64,000 nucleotides of DNA from Edolisoma coerulescens (taxonomy: Eukaryota; Chordata; Aves; Passeriformes; Campephagidae), in the NCBI GenBank assembly GCA_013397115.1, contig VWZW01006869.1:180693-244692 (forward strand), written 5' to 3'. Of this stretch, positions 50,001-62,230 are shown in pieces. A program made the position numbers and the translations under genes. The notes beneath the pieces were generated by a model. The model was given only the letters and a program-made list of their open reading frames with translations. It did not search any database and was not told the DNA's origin. Every line of letters begins with the position of its first letter. Position 1 is the stretch's first letter.

Positions 50001-51280
50001 TCTTCCAATACAAGAGCTCTCTGACAATGGGCTTCCATTTTCCAAATGCAACTCCTGGATTTTTTGTTCCCACCCCCACTCAGACACACTCCTCTCAAAA
50101 TGTTGAGCTTCATTAGAAATGCAGTCTGAAAATGAAGGGATGAAAAAAAGAAAATTAAAACAAAAGCAGAGAAGAATCATCTCCTCTACTTCTCTAAATG
50201 GGGAGAAGAACAGCACACAGGGAGAGCTAGGGGAGGCAGTGGGACCAGGACCATGGGCAGCCTGCAGTGCAATCGAAAGCCAGGGCACAATCCATCCGAG
50301 GCAATGGCTTCCCACGAGCAGACTGTGGTTGTGGGTATAGTGGGCTGAGATGTAGCTGCTGGGCTGCATTTCAATGCTTTCAGAGCAGCACAAATCTGGA
50401 AGGATCCTCAGCTCTGTGCACATCAGGAGGGCAGACCTGCACTTCCCATGCACTGCACTCTATATCTCTGTTTCTGGCCCTGACAGGTTAATAGCTAATT
50501 CACATTATGTAAGTCTGACTTTATTGTCCTCTGCAGGCTCTAATAAAAAGAAGGAAAACTGATCCAGGAATCCCATCAGTATTGTCCCATCAGCAGGAGT
50601 CGAGGTGCCTTTCCTGTGAACTATGTGAACATTCCCTTCCCTTCCGCACCCCTCCATCACCATTTTGTGGCACAGAGGGTGAGCCACCAGCACGCAGGCA
50701 CTGCAGAGGCCTCACTCTGTAGGAAGGGCGCTCACCCTGTAAGCACAGAACACTGGCAGATGTCCCAGTGAGGTGTGGATGACATTTTGCTTAAGGTAGC
50801 ACTAAGGACTACGTAGATTCAAATCCATTTTCTGTCACAAGCTTCCTGTCTGATTTTGGTCAAATTATTTTATCAGAAAAATAGGGCATAAAATAATCTC
50901 TTTTAGAACACATTTGGGGTAGAGACTTTCTCTCTGAGACATAGGTGCATAGTACTGACTACAAAGAAATGTGGATTTTATTGAGAGTCTCTTGACATTC
51001 TTGTAATATATAATGAAATAACAAAGTAGTAGTCGTGGGAAATTTTCTTGTAACCCATAGATTATCTGGCTTGAGGGATTACTTTGGTTAATGAATCTGA
51101 CTTCACATACACCATGAATTAGGAGGTTTTGACGAACATTTTTTTGCTTGAACTAAAGCCTCTTTTCTATAAATAATTTTATTACTGCCTTAAAATTGCA
51201 ACGATTTCATAAAAAATTACATCTTATTTATAATCTGGGTTTGCTGCCATCCTGTCCCAGATCTTGTTATATCTTTGTCT
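47071..51280. other. Gene-free intergenic stretch
   Basis: About 4.2 kb lacking a supported gene. A CTCF-like motif occurs at 47573-47586. The 151-codon minus frame at 49998-50453 overlaps several plus-strand frames of similar quality and has no family signature. Confidence 0.55.
47573..47586. promoter_or_regulatory. Palindromic CTCF-like motif
   Basis: GCCACTTGGTGGCG matches the CCACNNGGTGGCG form of the CTCF core and is nearly self-complementary. It sits between AT-rich flanks that contain homeobox-like TAATTTCG and TTAATTCAC motifs. Motif evidence only. Confidence 0.3.
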
Positions 51281-51289
51281 GAGAGATGA

Positions 51290-51430
51290 AGGAGCCTGAG
51301 ATCAAAGTTTTGTCATGCTGTGGCTCCTTTGTTAAGCTAAATAGATTGAACTCTTCTTGTCTCACACTGAGGTCTATTTTCCAGTGCTTTAATCATTCTT
51401 GTATGATGTTACATGATCAGTCCTCTCTCT
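51290..51430 (-). mobile_element. Old CR1/L3-like fragment, antisense
   Basis: TTAAGCTAAATAGATTGAAC followed by TCTTCTTGTCTCACACTGAG and TTTTCCAGTGCTTTAATCAT has the order and wording of the antisense 3' region of old CR1/L3-like LINEs found across reptiles and birds. It is heavily diverged and its ends are approximate. Confidence 0.5.
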
Positions 51431-52189
51431 AATCATTCCCAGACAAACGAACTAGATGTTCCTTTAGAAGTGGCTACACCAGTGGAATGATGGAGGCAGT
51501 ATGCCTTCCCCAGTCATACTCACCATTCTCCTGCTCACACATCAAGGTTTATGGGACGTACTTTGGCCACTGGAAGCTTGCAGAGAGGGCTTGCCTTTCA
51601 TGGTCTGATCGTCCGATGGTCTCTGTAGTAATTGATTTTTGGTTTTATGTATTTTTTTATGTAACCAGAAGACCCAGACTGGCCTTTGTGCATGACACCT
51701 CTTCATTTCTTACCCACTATGTCCAGTCTGTGTAAGCTCGAGACTTCAGTAATTGTTAAGACTGGGAATTATTCTTTTCTTCCATGACACTGATGAAAAA
51801 TGTTAAATTACATGAAAATAAGAGCCAATGCATGTCAGATTTTACTGGCAACACAACCATGTTACTTTCCCACTAACAGTGAGATTTTGGACATGTCAAG
51901 TATCAACTACTAAATTTTTTTACTTTTTTTTTTGTATTCTTTTGACTACTGATAAAATAGCAAGTGTTTTTCCAGGAATATTTCTGCACGTAACAGTTTC
52001 TGTACCTTATTGGCCCTACTTTATAATCAAGGTATTTAAGGATCAATTTTTTTTCCTTGCAATTTCTCCATCCAGGGTTTAAAACTGAAATCTAAACACC
52101 TTTGAAAGAGGGAGGCTAGTCCCATCTCCATTGTCCCATCTCCACTGTCCTGTCAGGGGGCAGGGAGGAGGGAGGCATGAGTATACCTC

Positions 52190-52545
52190 AGAATCAGAGA
52201 ATCACAGAACCAATTAGGCTGGAAAAGACCTCTGAGATCATTGAATTCAGCCCATGAACCAACACCACCTTGTCAACTACACCATGGCACTGAGTGCCAC
52301 ATCCAGTCTTTCCTTAAACACCTCCAGGGACAGTGACTCCACCACCTCCCTGGGCAGCCATTTCAATGTCTAATCGCCCTTTCTGTGAAGATTTTTTTCC
52401 TAATGTCCAACCTAAACTTTCCCTGGTGCAGCTTAAGGCTGTGTCCTCTTGTCCTATCACTGGTTGCCTGGGAGAAGAGACTGATCCCCACCTGGCAACA
52501 AACTCCTTTCAGGGAGCTCTGGAGGGTGATAATGTTGGTGAGCAC
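52190..52545 (-). mobile_element. CR1 LINE 3' fragment, antisense
   Basis: Begins with the antisense terminus AGAATCAGAGAATCACAGAA and continues GGCTGGAAAAGACCTCTGAG, CCACCACCTCCCTGGGCAGC and CTGTGTCCTCTTGTCCTATC. About 350 bases of the CR1 3' end are present in correct order, better preserved than the copy at 46.7 kb. The plus frames over it are shadows. Confidence 0.92.
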
Positions 52546-54080
52546 CAGGACATGGCCAAATCCTTCTGTCTTGAAGGAAGCTGGACCAGCTCCTGATCAG
52601 CAGCAGTGAGGGCAGCAGGGTTGCAAGCTCTTCTTGTAGAGGTTGTGCTCCCTAAGGAGCAGCCATCTGCACCTACGTCTTCCTGCTTCAGAGGCACGCT
52701 CTTCTGCAGTCTCCCTACTGCTTGACAGTTTTGGCACAGGTTTACCCAGACAACTTTTAGCCTGCGCTCCATCTCCCACAAAAATCAGAAGTCTGTGAAA
52801 TTTGTTTACAAGGAAGCAGTGAAAGCTTGTCTTCATCTTGCTGTAAGGAGACCCAGCCACATTAGGTGAACAGATGAACCTCTTGTTGAACCAAATGGGT
52901 GGCCAGCAAGTGCCAGTTCTTGCTCCATGCTCTGAAACTCCTCTGCCATAAACTGCCAAAGACTTTTGCTGCTATTTAATAATTGGATTTTTATTGCTAA
53001 TCGCTAACCTAGGTTGGCAGATTTACTGCTCCAAGGCTGTGCTTGCTGCTGACAGATGGGAATGTGAATATTTGCTGTCTCCTCAGATTTGTGCAGCTCC
53101 AGGGTGGGCACTGTGTTGAATGCTATGCAGATGAAACATCCAGGGACGGCTGCAAGGGGCTGAGCTGAAACATTCCCTCGTGTTGATTCATGCCTGTTTT
53201 AGGGTTCTCTAGATGCAGCCCAAATTATCTAAACAACATTTTTACTTGTTTAGGAAATGAGTTGCTCCAGCTCAGGCTAGAAAAAATAAATGTTTGTGGG
53301 CACAGTGTGAGACGTACTGGGAGAGTAAAACACATGAAACTTGGAATCCTCCTACGCTGGTTTGCTCTGGACCCTGGAAACACCTGCTCTCACCAGTTTT
53401 TGCCGAGATTTTATCTCCTGCTTCTTCATCAGAGCCAGTCGTTCCTCTTAACATGCACTTTGCAGAAGTCATTTATGGCTTCAGCTTCTCCAAGGCCAGA
53501 TGGCTGCAATCCTCAGAGTCATTGTGGAAAAGGCCAAGTTTTGGCATTTACAGCTCCTTAAAAATCTTACTGCTGAGAAAGACCCTACATCATTCCCAGT
53601 GAGAGGCTTTTCTTTATGTTACTCTACCTTCCCTTGGGACATGCCAAAGGGGTATCATGAACCTGGTTATGGCCTTTGCTGGTGTCAAAAATACCCTAGG
53701 TCCATACAGGGATTGCAGTCAGTCAGCATGTTTCCCAGGACCAAACAAATGTTTTATGCAAGATCAGCTTCATATACATTTCTTTCCTTGGTGGGAATGC
53801 TCCTCCTGTGTCCATAAAACAGCCATCAGAGACAGACAGCCACTATTTCTCCCTTTACAACCAACTGCTTGGAAGGCTGGAAGGAATCCGAAGAGATCCC
53901 TGGCTCCAGCCTGCTGCCCCAAGGCAATGTCAGCTAAACGTCTGAGAGGCCCTTATCTTAAAGCTGTGTATAGCAAAGGCAAGCCTTCCAACCTTTGCTG
54001 TTTCAAATGTCGAGCCTAAGCTTCCACTTTGAAGTTGAGACTTATTACTCCTTGCATTAGCTACCAAGGACACAGGAAGT
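52546..54080. other. Gene-free intergenic stretch
   Basis: About 1.5 kb with several 100-125 codon frames overlapping on both strands (52597-52959, 53190-53561, 53657-54019). None shows splice-bounded coding, a known domain or a low-stop pattern in one frame only, so I treat them as chance. Confidence 0.5.
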
Positions 54081-54089
54081 AGATTATTC

Positions 54090-54400
54090 TTTCTTACAAC
54101 GATTTTATAGGTGTTTCAAGACCATTATGTTGCCTGTTCTTTCTTTTCCTTTCTAGGTTAAAAACCTCTAATTTCTCTTGTCTGTCCTCATACATCATCC
54201 TTTCTAGGTTTCTGTTCATGCATATTAAGTACCTCCTATAAACTCTTTTTACTTACCCTCCCTATTTCTTAATGCCTGAAGGATTCCAACTTGGATGAAC
54301 ACTCCAACTGCAATTTCATCAGTGCAGAACAGGCTTGAAGCATTGTTTCCCAGGGCACGTTACCCTTGATTCAACACGTTCTCTGCAACAGTTTAATGGC
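54090..54400 (-). mobile_element. Old CR1/L3-like fragment, antisense
   Basis: TTTCTAGGTTAAAAACCTCT then AATTTCTCTTGTCTGTCCTC and ATACATCATCCTTTCTAGGT resemble the antisense region of ancient CR1-group LINEs, followed by a recognisable CATCAGTGCAGAACAG segment. Divergence is high and the boundaries are estimated. Confidence 0.5.
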
Positions 54401-57300
54401 ATTGTTGGTGGGTAAAAAACAAGTCACGGTGTTTAAGGCACTTCGAGCATCAGCATGGCATTCCTGGTCACAGGGGTCAGAATGCACCTTCAGGAAGAAA
54501 AGGACTCAGAAGCCTGGACCCATGAAACAATCACTACTTTTCTACAGGTTTTTTTGTTGTTGACGTTGTTTTGCTTTCAAAGAGACTTCCTGCTGTTTCT
54601 GCAATAAACTGGAGAACAGTACATCAAATGCCTTGTCAGTAAAATTATAGGGATCTTATGCTCATTAAGGATATAGACGCTTTGGTAAATTACTGTCATT
54701 CTTCATTTCATTGAGCTACTTCTGTGATGCAGCTCATCCAGACTGCAGCAATTCTCGCTGCCCTGGTTGTTCTGCTACCACAGCCTGTCATTTGTATGCA
54801 GTCTTTGCACTATGTTCCTGGTAAATGCCATACTAGAGCAAAGTTCTTCCTAAAAGCCATATTCCCATGATGCTTAATGACAATTTCCTTCTAAACTGAT
54901 GACTAACCTCTTCCCTGTCTTCCTTCAGTTCCTTAAAACCACCAGGCTGCTTCATCTGAAGTCAGCTGAAACCTAGAAGAGATATTTCAAGAACAGCTAG
55001 GGGAATTCTATGCTTTTTTCCCACTGATAGCAGCAGAAGTCGGATGTCTAAAACATATTAACATAAAAAAAAAATTAAATAAGAATTCTGTACAGCTCAG
55101 TTGTGAAACATCCCTTGGCCTCTGGATTATGTGAAAGGTTTTAAGATAAACGGTCCGTTGTTTTCAATAAAGGATTTTTAATCCTAAAGGGTGCTGTTTG
55201 TAACTCCCTGAAAATAGTGGGACTCATTTCTAAACATTTTGTCTGCTTGCATGAGTAATTCCATGTTTCATTTTACAGAGAGCATACAGCAGTCACACCA
55301 TGAAAGGAAAAGGACTTTAAAGAGGGATAGTTCCACACTTTGTTCTGTCTCTCTCTGCTTCCTTTCTGCTGCTTTTCTTCATTTCTTCATTTAAAACAGA
55401 AGACATTGAAACATATCTTGGTATTTTGTATATTCCACAGAAAACACCAAGGCATTTAAACAGATACATGAACATGAGTTGATCACTAACTAGTGCAAGA
55501 AGCAGTGACTCATGGTTTGGGTACTCAACTCAAAAAGTAATTTAAAGTATTTTCAAGGAGGAGCTCAGTTTTTCCTGAGAAAAAGAACTGCCAACAGAGA
55601 GGCAGAATTTAGCATTTTAGCCAGGGCCACCAGCTCAGAGCTTGGCAGTGTTAAGTTCCAGGATTGTTTTCACCTGTCTTTTCATTTCTCTTGGAAATAC
55701 CCCATCCATTTACTAGGAGGCCATGTTTCCCATCCAGTCTTCAGAACTCAGCAGATGACAAATGAAGTTTTGTGGCTGGTCAGCACCAGCCTTACCTCCA
55801 TGCTCCCCTCCAGCTTTCCCTTCTTTCCCTCTTTTGCATTCACTGTTTACATTCACAAGCCATTTCACAGGGGCACAGACGGCTTCCACTGAAAGTTTGG
55901 TCATGGGGTTATTTTGTTGGGGTTTGTGGGGTTTTTTTGTTTAATATAAAGTGAATCATTGTCTTCAAACCCAAAGTCTGTTTGCTAAAACGTCTCCAGT
56001 TACTGATCCTCCAGCTGAACCAAAACATCCATTTCCATAGCAAAGGGAAGTAGCAGACACCAGCTTTGCTCCACCTGAATTGCCAGCTTCCAGCTTCCCC
56101 AAAATGCTGTACTCTCTCTCCCCTTTCAAAAAGGGAATGTATATTGATCAGTGAATAATGTCTTTGCTATTGAAAGTGAGTGAACTTAACCTGCAGGGAA
56201 TATTCCAGAGAAAGGAGTGATTTCCAAGTTAGCACTGAGGATTTCTGAGGGTGGCATTGTTGTGAGTCATGAGCTTATGGGAAATTCAGTTGCAGAAGTG
56301 GAGTTTGCCAACAGGAACAGGATTATAGAACGTGAAGTTCAGTTGGACTCAACCACAGCTACAGGAAGGTGTTGCTTTGTTTTCTCCTTTTAATAACTAC
56401 TGGACTCTCAGCTATCCCTTTAGTAAATATTTCATCTTTCCTTATTCAAAGTGCAACATATAAAAACAGTGTGAAAATACAGCACAGCAGAGACATGGAA
56501 AGCTGTCCTCACAAAAATAACTTTTTTGGTGCCTTTTGACAGGGGAAATTTTTTAAACCATTTAAATTTTCTTCAGGGAAGTTTTCTCATTCTAAAAAAT
56601 GAGGCTACTCCAATGTCTGTCTGCTTCATAGCCATTAGCTAACTCATGTTTGTAAAGCACTTTGAATTCCTCATATAACGAATGTTACTACATAAATGAG
56701 AAAATGTGGTTGGTCCCTGTTAAAGATAAATCACTCTTTAGCCTGCATCTTTCTCTAATCACAAAAACCAAATCCTTTTCTCAGCCCTCTCTAACACAAG
56801 GGTTAGGGTTGCTAATTCATTGAGGTTTACAATATTTGGTAAACCCTTAGTTCTTTGAAGTAATGTTTTATTTTCAGAGATTAATCTAGAACTGTGAAGT
56901 CTAATGCACCTCAGACCTGCATTTTGGGCATATCCTCATTTTTAAGACCCTATATAAGAATTTGTTAAATCAGACCAATTGGTAGCAAGACCCTGATCTC
57001 AAAGCACCTATATGACTTTAACAGAGAAATAACCTTTTAAACTACCCTAAGTTCTGGCGCCGAGATGCTGCCATGACCTGTGTTATGAAAATAACATAAT
57101 CTGTGGCAATATAACAGTACTGAGTTAGTATCAATGGTCTGACAGAGCATAGATAATGAGCACATCGTGCTGTTTTAAAATAGCTCCCTGCCATATATTT
57201 ACAAGGCAATGATAGATGGCTTGTATACTTTTTATGGGACTCACAAGATAGCATTTATCTTCCAGCACTATCTGATGTACAAACTTAATTTCAGTATTTG
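54401..57300. other. Gene-free intergenic stretch
   Basis: About 2.9 kb of AT-rich sequence with short frames only. Nothing else is recognised. Confidence 0.5.
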
Positions 57301-57309
57301 CCTCTCAAA

Positions 57310-58340
57310 CAGACAGATTTATGGTGCCCAAGTGCAGTCACACTGGATCTGAGCAAAGGTCCATCCAGGCTTGTGGCTGGGCTCTGCAGCAGCCAGTAGC
57401 AAATGTTTAGGAAACGAGTGTAAGACTAAAGCAAGTGCACAATTACACTTCCTCTGGTATATCCTCACAGATCCCAGCAGACTAGCTGGAGCCTACCTGA
57501 GACAGGGATTTAATCCATATCTTTGTATTTGATAGTTTTGATGTTTTTTTTTTTTAACTGAAAATTTATTCATAACATTTTCTTCAACCTACTTATACTT
57601 TTTGTCTTCACAACACCCTATGGCAAGGAGCTGCACACCTTAATCCATTGGCTGTGAAGAATACTTCCCAATTGCTTTAAACCAGCTTTCTCAAGCTTTT
57701 GTGTAGAGAGACAATCGTGTTCTGCTCACCTTTCTTTGCTGTTTGTGATTATATAGAGGTATGTTATGTCTCTTATATCACTATTTTTGCCCAAGCAAAT
57801 CTGTCTAATCTCATCTCGAACAAAAACCTTTCCAAACCTATGACAGCTTTTTCACCTTTCTATACACCTTTTCTAGCCCTACCATCTTTTCACTGAAATA
57901 AGGACCAGAACTGCCTTTGACAGTCACACTGTGGTCACATCATGAACTTGCAGTCTTCAGGTTTGCCCTCCGTTCCTTTACTGATAAATCTTAGCATTTG
58001 ATTTACCTTTCTGGACTGCCACAGGGTACTGAGCTGGCATTCTTGCTGAAATAGCCAACACAACAGTTTCAAGCTCTCTTTACTGCACAGTAATAACTTC
58101 TGGAGAGTTTACCATTGTAAGAGTTATTTTCTCTGGACTCATTACTGTACTGACTTTGACTTTCCTATGTCATTCTATTTATCAACTCTTGAGACTGTAG
58201 TTTAAACTCTGACTTTTCTGAATAATCAATAGTCTTGTCACCTTGCCCTCCACTGCCTTTTCACTGAGAGCTGCTTCCAGCACTTGACTGTTTATTACCC
58301 TTTAAAAGTTTTGTCTTTTAAAATATTATTGATTGATGAG
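57310..58340 (-). mobile_element. Ancient CR1-group LINE, antisense, about 1 kb
   Basis: A long, decayed antisense copy whose landmarks occur in order. These are CTGGATCTGAGCAAAGGTCC (3' end), TCTTCACAACACCCTATGGC with AAGGAGCTGCACACC, GATTATATAGAGGTATGTTA, CATTTGATTTACCTTTCTGG with ACTGCCACAGGGTACTGAGC, and a final part ending near TTTATTACCC. The same order is found in CR1 elements abundant in turtles and crocodilians, which suggests insertion before modern birds arose. No intact frame remains. Confidence 0.65.
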
Positions 58341-60719
58341 AAGACTATTTCTTTTTCAATTAAATAATTTATTGCCCAAGTAACAAGGGAATCGTTCCAC
58401 TCAGTTCTGATTGCTGTGGAAGACAGAACTTTTCAAATCCACGCCCTTTTTATGCCTACATCGTCAATCTTCACACACAAGAATTAAAAGAAATGTCTTC
58501 CTTTATACATAACAGCTCTGGATCCTGCAGTCAAATATGTATAATTTTAAAATACAAATGGTGATTGCTGCACACTCAAGGTAAAACATTGTTTGGCCAT
58601 ATAGTCCTATGGTCCAGTAAAGCTCTCCATGTGTCTATGAGTAATTATTTGTTTTCCAAAGCAGCAGGAAATCAAGATGTCTCTGCATATAAAATGGACA
58701 ATAAAAGCAGAAAAAGCTCATAGTAGTTCTCTTGTGGCTGAGGCCAGCAGGGACTGTTGGTATACTCCACTGAGTATCAGATATCAACAGTACAATAGGA
58801 AAGCTTTTCTGTCCTTAGCAGCTTTTCTCAATTGGGAAATTAAATGTCCTTTCATCCACCAGCCATGGATCAGGATTAGCTTCAGTACATTACTACTTAA
58901 AATGCCAATATAGGATTTGTTAACAGGCATTGTGTCGTGCTCATAATGCAAATAACAATAAAAGACAGAATGAGTGTCAGCCCTGCCCCCAGTTCGTTAG
59001 TGGGCTCTTTTTCTGACCGTACCAAAGCAGACTGCTTGCCCATTAAAGACAGGCATAAATATTTACATCCATACCTGTTTCATAATGGATGTCACTTCTG
59101 AAGACAGTATACTGTCACGCCTTTTTCCTTTCTGGCAGGTTACCTTGCTGCATCTGTAACCAACACAGAGCACATGACGTCCTGCTCCTCAGCTGCTGGT
59201 CTTCCTACTCCTTCAACCTTCCAGCTCTGGCACAATTTACAGTTCAAACCCAACAGCATTTGTAGCACCCATGGCAAAATCACAAAGAATGAACTGTATT
59301 CCCCATGCTCTGGCTAGAGGAGAGACAGACTTTGCCCTGCAGATTTCTGGCTCTCCCTTCCAGGTACCTTCTCTGACATTTTCAGGAGCAGACTGTCAAT
59401 GGGGCATGGGTCTTGTGCCATCCCTGCTGTGGAGCTGGCAGTGTGCATGAATGCAGTGTGGGAGACACCCATTGATCAGCTTTTCTAAGACAGCAAGAAG
59501 CAGAGCTACTCAGCACATGCAGATGGAAAATAAAAAGCCTTACATAGAGAATTCAGAGTGAAAGATCTTTCACCTACGCCTTCGCAGCTACACACAGCTG
59601 AGCAGAGGACAGCAGCAACCACACCTTGTGAATGGAGCTGCTCAGGAAGGTGGCAGAGAGAGATTAAAAACTATTATGGTTCCCACTGAGATTGCTCCGG
59701 GCCCAAGACAAAACAATGTTGATACACTGAACTGGTGAGAGGCCCATGTGCTATTTTTTAAAGCTCTCCACCACTTCTGGCAAGAGTGAACCATTCATCC
59801 CTCGTAATGCCTTAAGCACCCAGACATACTTTTACACAAGTATTAAGAACATCAGATTAACTCTTCCTCCCCAAGGAATCTAACAAAATTATAGGCCTGA
59901 CTTACTCCTGATTTAGTTATATACAGTACTCTTAAATTTAAGACAAATTAAGCTAATCCTACAGTGTGTCATTAGCTGTGGATAGCAGCCAGTTGTAGAA
60001 AATCTGGGAAAGTTGTGTCTTTAACTGGGTCATCAGTGTCAAGAGGAAGGCCTGCACATATGAAAATTAACATTTATACCACTGTTGCTAATGCATAAAG
60101 CTTTAGGATATTTACTTTTAACATAATTAAAAGCCTGATTAAAACCTCTTGGAATCTCCTGGTTGTGTTTTTCCTTGGCGTACCAGTCTGCAATTTCAGC
60201 ATGCCTCTCGAGACCTCAGAGGGCAGAGTGAGTGTGAAGACTGATGCATCAAAGAGCAAAAGGTTTAAGTGTTATGGAAAGCTTAAATCCTCCAAACAAG
60301 ATCACTCCTGACAGAGAACCAGAATCAATAGCAGCAGCTATTATCAGTGCCCAACAAATAAAGCTTGTAAACTACATGTTTTCAAACTCATAGGAGGGTG
60401 AGAAAAAAAATTCTGTGAGTGGCAGATTGCATCTGGGATTCACAATTCCTACAGGTTAAAATCTCAGTAGTTATTAAAAGTCAGTTTTCTGATTTCCTTG
60501 CCTCAACTTGGTGATGCAACTTACAATAGCTCCTGCTCCAGAAGAACTTGAAGTTCCTTCGAAAAAACTTCGGATTTTTTTTTTGTTTGTTTTCTAGACA
60601 GATTGTGAGATACCTATGACAAAAGAAGCATTTTTAGTGATTTTTTCCTTTGGGCTTATTACAGTGGTGTAAAAAGACAGCCAGTCCCTGTGAGACTGAG
60701 GCTGTTGCTGAAGAACCCC
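58341..60719. other. Gene-free intergenic stretch
   Basis: About 2.4 kb with no supported gene or recognised repeat. All frames are short. Confidence 0.5.
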
Positions 60720-60861
60720 ACACAATCACAGAATATTCTCAGTTGGAAGGGATCCACAAGGATTGAGTCCAGCTCTTAAGTGCATAGCCCATAGGGGGAC
60801 TGAATTCACGACTTGGGCATTATTGGCACCATGCTCTAACAACTAAGAACTAAGAGCTAAA
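60720..60861 (-). mobile_element. tRNA-Ile/CR1 composite SINE (TguSINE1-like)
   Basis: Read on the minus strand, a tRNA-Ile-like head (TTAGCTC, GTTAGAGCATGGTGCCAATA, then GAATTCAGTCCCCC as B box) runs into CR1 tail sequence (GGATCCCTTCCAACTGAGAA then ATATTCTGTGATTG). That chimera matches the structure described for TguSINE1 in zebra finch and other songbirds, where the CR1-like end lets CR1 machinery mobilise it. The head has a 7-base direct duplication (TTAGTTC/TTAGTTG) in the A-box area. It is non-autonomous and carries no frame. Confidence 0.82.
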
Positions 60862-62004
60862 AACATAAACTACAAGAAGCTACTATGCATCAGCTCAGGA
60901 AATGATCAATATTAAGCAATTTTATGTACACATGAAAGGGTCAGCTTCACATGGCTGGAATCGTACAGGTAAAATTCTCACTCTTCTTGCAGATTAAAAT
61001 TTTACCAGGGCATACACTAGATCGTCTTAAGGTTACAACATAGCTGACTTAAAAACTATTTCCCTTGGTAGGTAAGTCTAAAATCTGGAGTCACTAGAAA
61101 GAGTACATAAAAGCTATCTTCTACTGCAAAGGGAGATGATGGACCTGGGTGTCTCCATTGGGAAGGACATGAAACCTCCCAAAGGATGTGGGTGAAAAGC
61201 CTTTCACATCAGCCCCTCCCTGTAGCAGGAAGGACATTGTCTATTACCGTGTAATTCTGAATATTTTATTGTTTGAACATTGGACAGTTTAATTGCTATA
61301 AACACCAGCATGCCATCTCACCCTGCATATGCCTGGAGCTGTCTTTTGTGTTTATTGTTGGTTTGTTTTAGTTTTTTTTTAATGTTGAACATGAGAAAGC
61401 ATTTTAAAGATACTTCATGTTCTAGTGCAGGCACAGGAACTCCTGCCAAGAACTCGTTCACCCCTAGGAGCAGAAAGCCATCCCTTCTGTTCACGCAGCT
61501 CCCATGCAGAGGAATTCAAAAGCATTTAGGAAATACTATCGGCCTGTGAACAAGTACATGATGTGAAAAATTAGCCACAGCCACAATTAGATAAAATATG
61601 GCAAAGTTATAGCTCATTGTAGCAGTTGCAAAAGGTACCTGTTAGATTTGAACCAGAGAGAAACCAGCTCTGACAAATTCAGCCTTTACTGTACTCTTTT
61701 GTAAAGGGTCATTGCTCTGGTGCAAATTACTTTTGGTGTGATAGCAAAGCCATGTTTCCTAAGGAATTTCAGCTTTGGACTCCACTCCAGCATGGGACTC
61801 TTCAAAGCTTTCGTGCTGGGTTCAGGTGAAAGTTCTAAGGACTGTCATGAGTACTTTGTGTCCTACCTTTCTGCTAGATCGTGCTTTCATCAAGGCCACA
61901 TCCAGAGCCTTGGATTGCCTCTTGAGCTCATGTGCCAGCACGATTTCTTCCACAAAGACACACAGAGCTTTCTCTCATTTTTTATATAACAAGATAAAGG
62001 TTTT

Positions 62005-62230
62005 TACCAGGTCAGACCAAACATCCATATAATCCAGCACCCTCCGACAGTAACTGATAGAAAATATTCCCTTCTCATCTCCTGAACAGGATGAACATGG
62101 GATAACTCTTCTGCTATGCTCTCCCACTTCTGACAAGACATCAACACTGACTGTTCAAGAAATTCCCATTGAGAGTTTATAACCCCATCTTTGTACTGGA
62201 ATTTGCCTAATAGTTTTTGAGCCCCATCAA
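62005..62230 (-). mobile_element. Ancient CR1-group LINE 3' end, antisense
   Basis: CCAGGTCAGACCAAACATCC, then ATATAATCCAGCACCCTCCG and ACAGTAACTGATAGAAA, form the antisense 3' end of the same old CR1 group as the copy at 57.3 kb. It continues to CCTAATAGTTTTTGAGCCCC. It is diverged and only the 3' part is present. Confidence 0.6.

Noticed and set aside
49998..50453. 151-codon minus-strand ORF
   Set aside because: Plus-strand frames of comparable length cover the same bases. It has no domain, and the Cys/Ser/Pro-rich composition is typical of noncoding translation.
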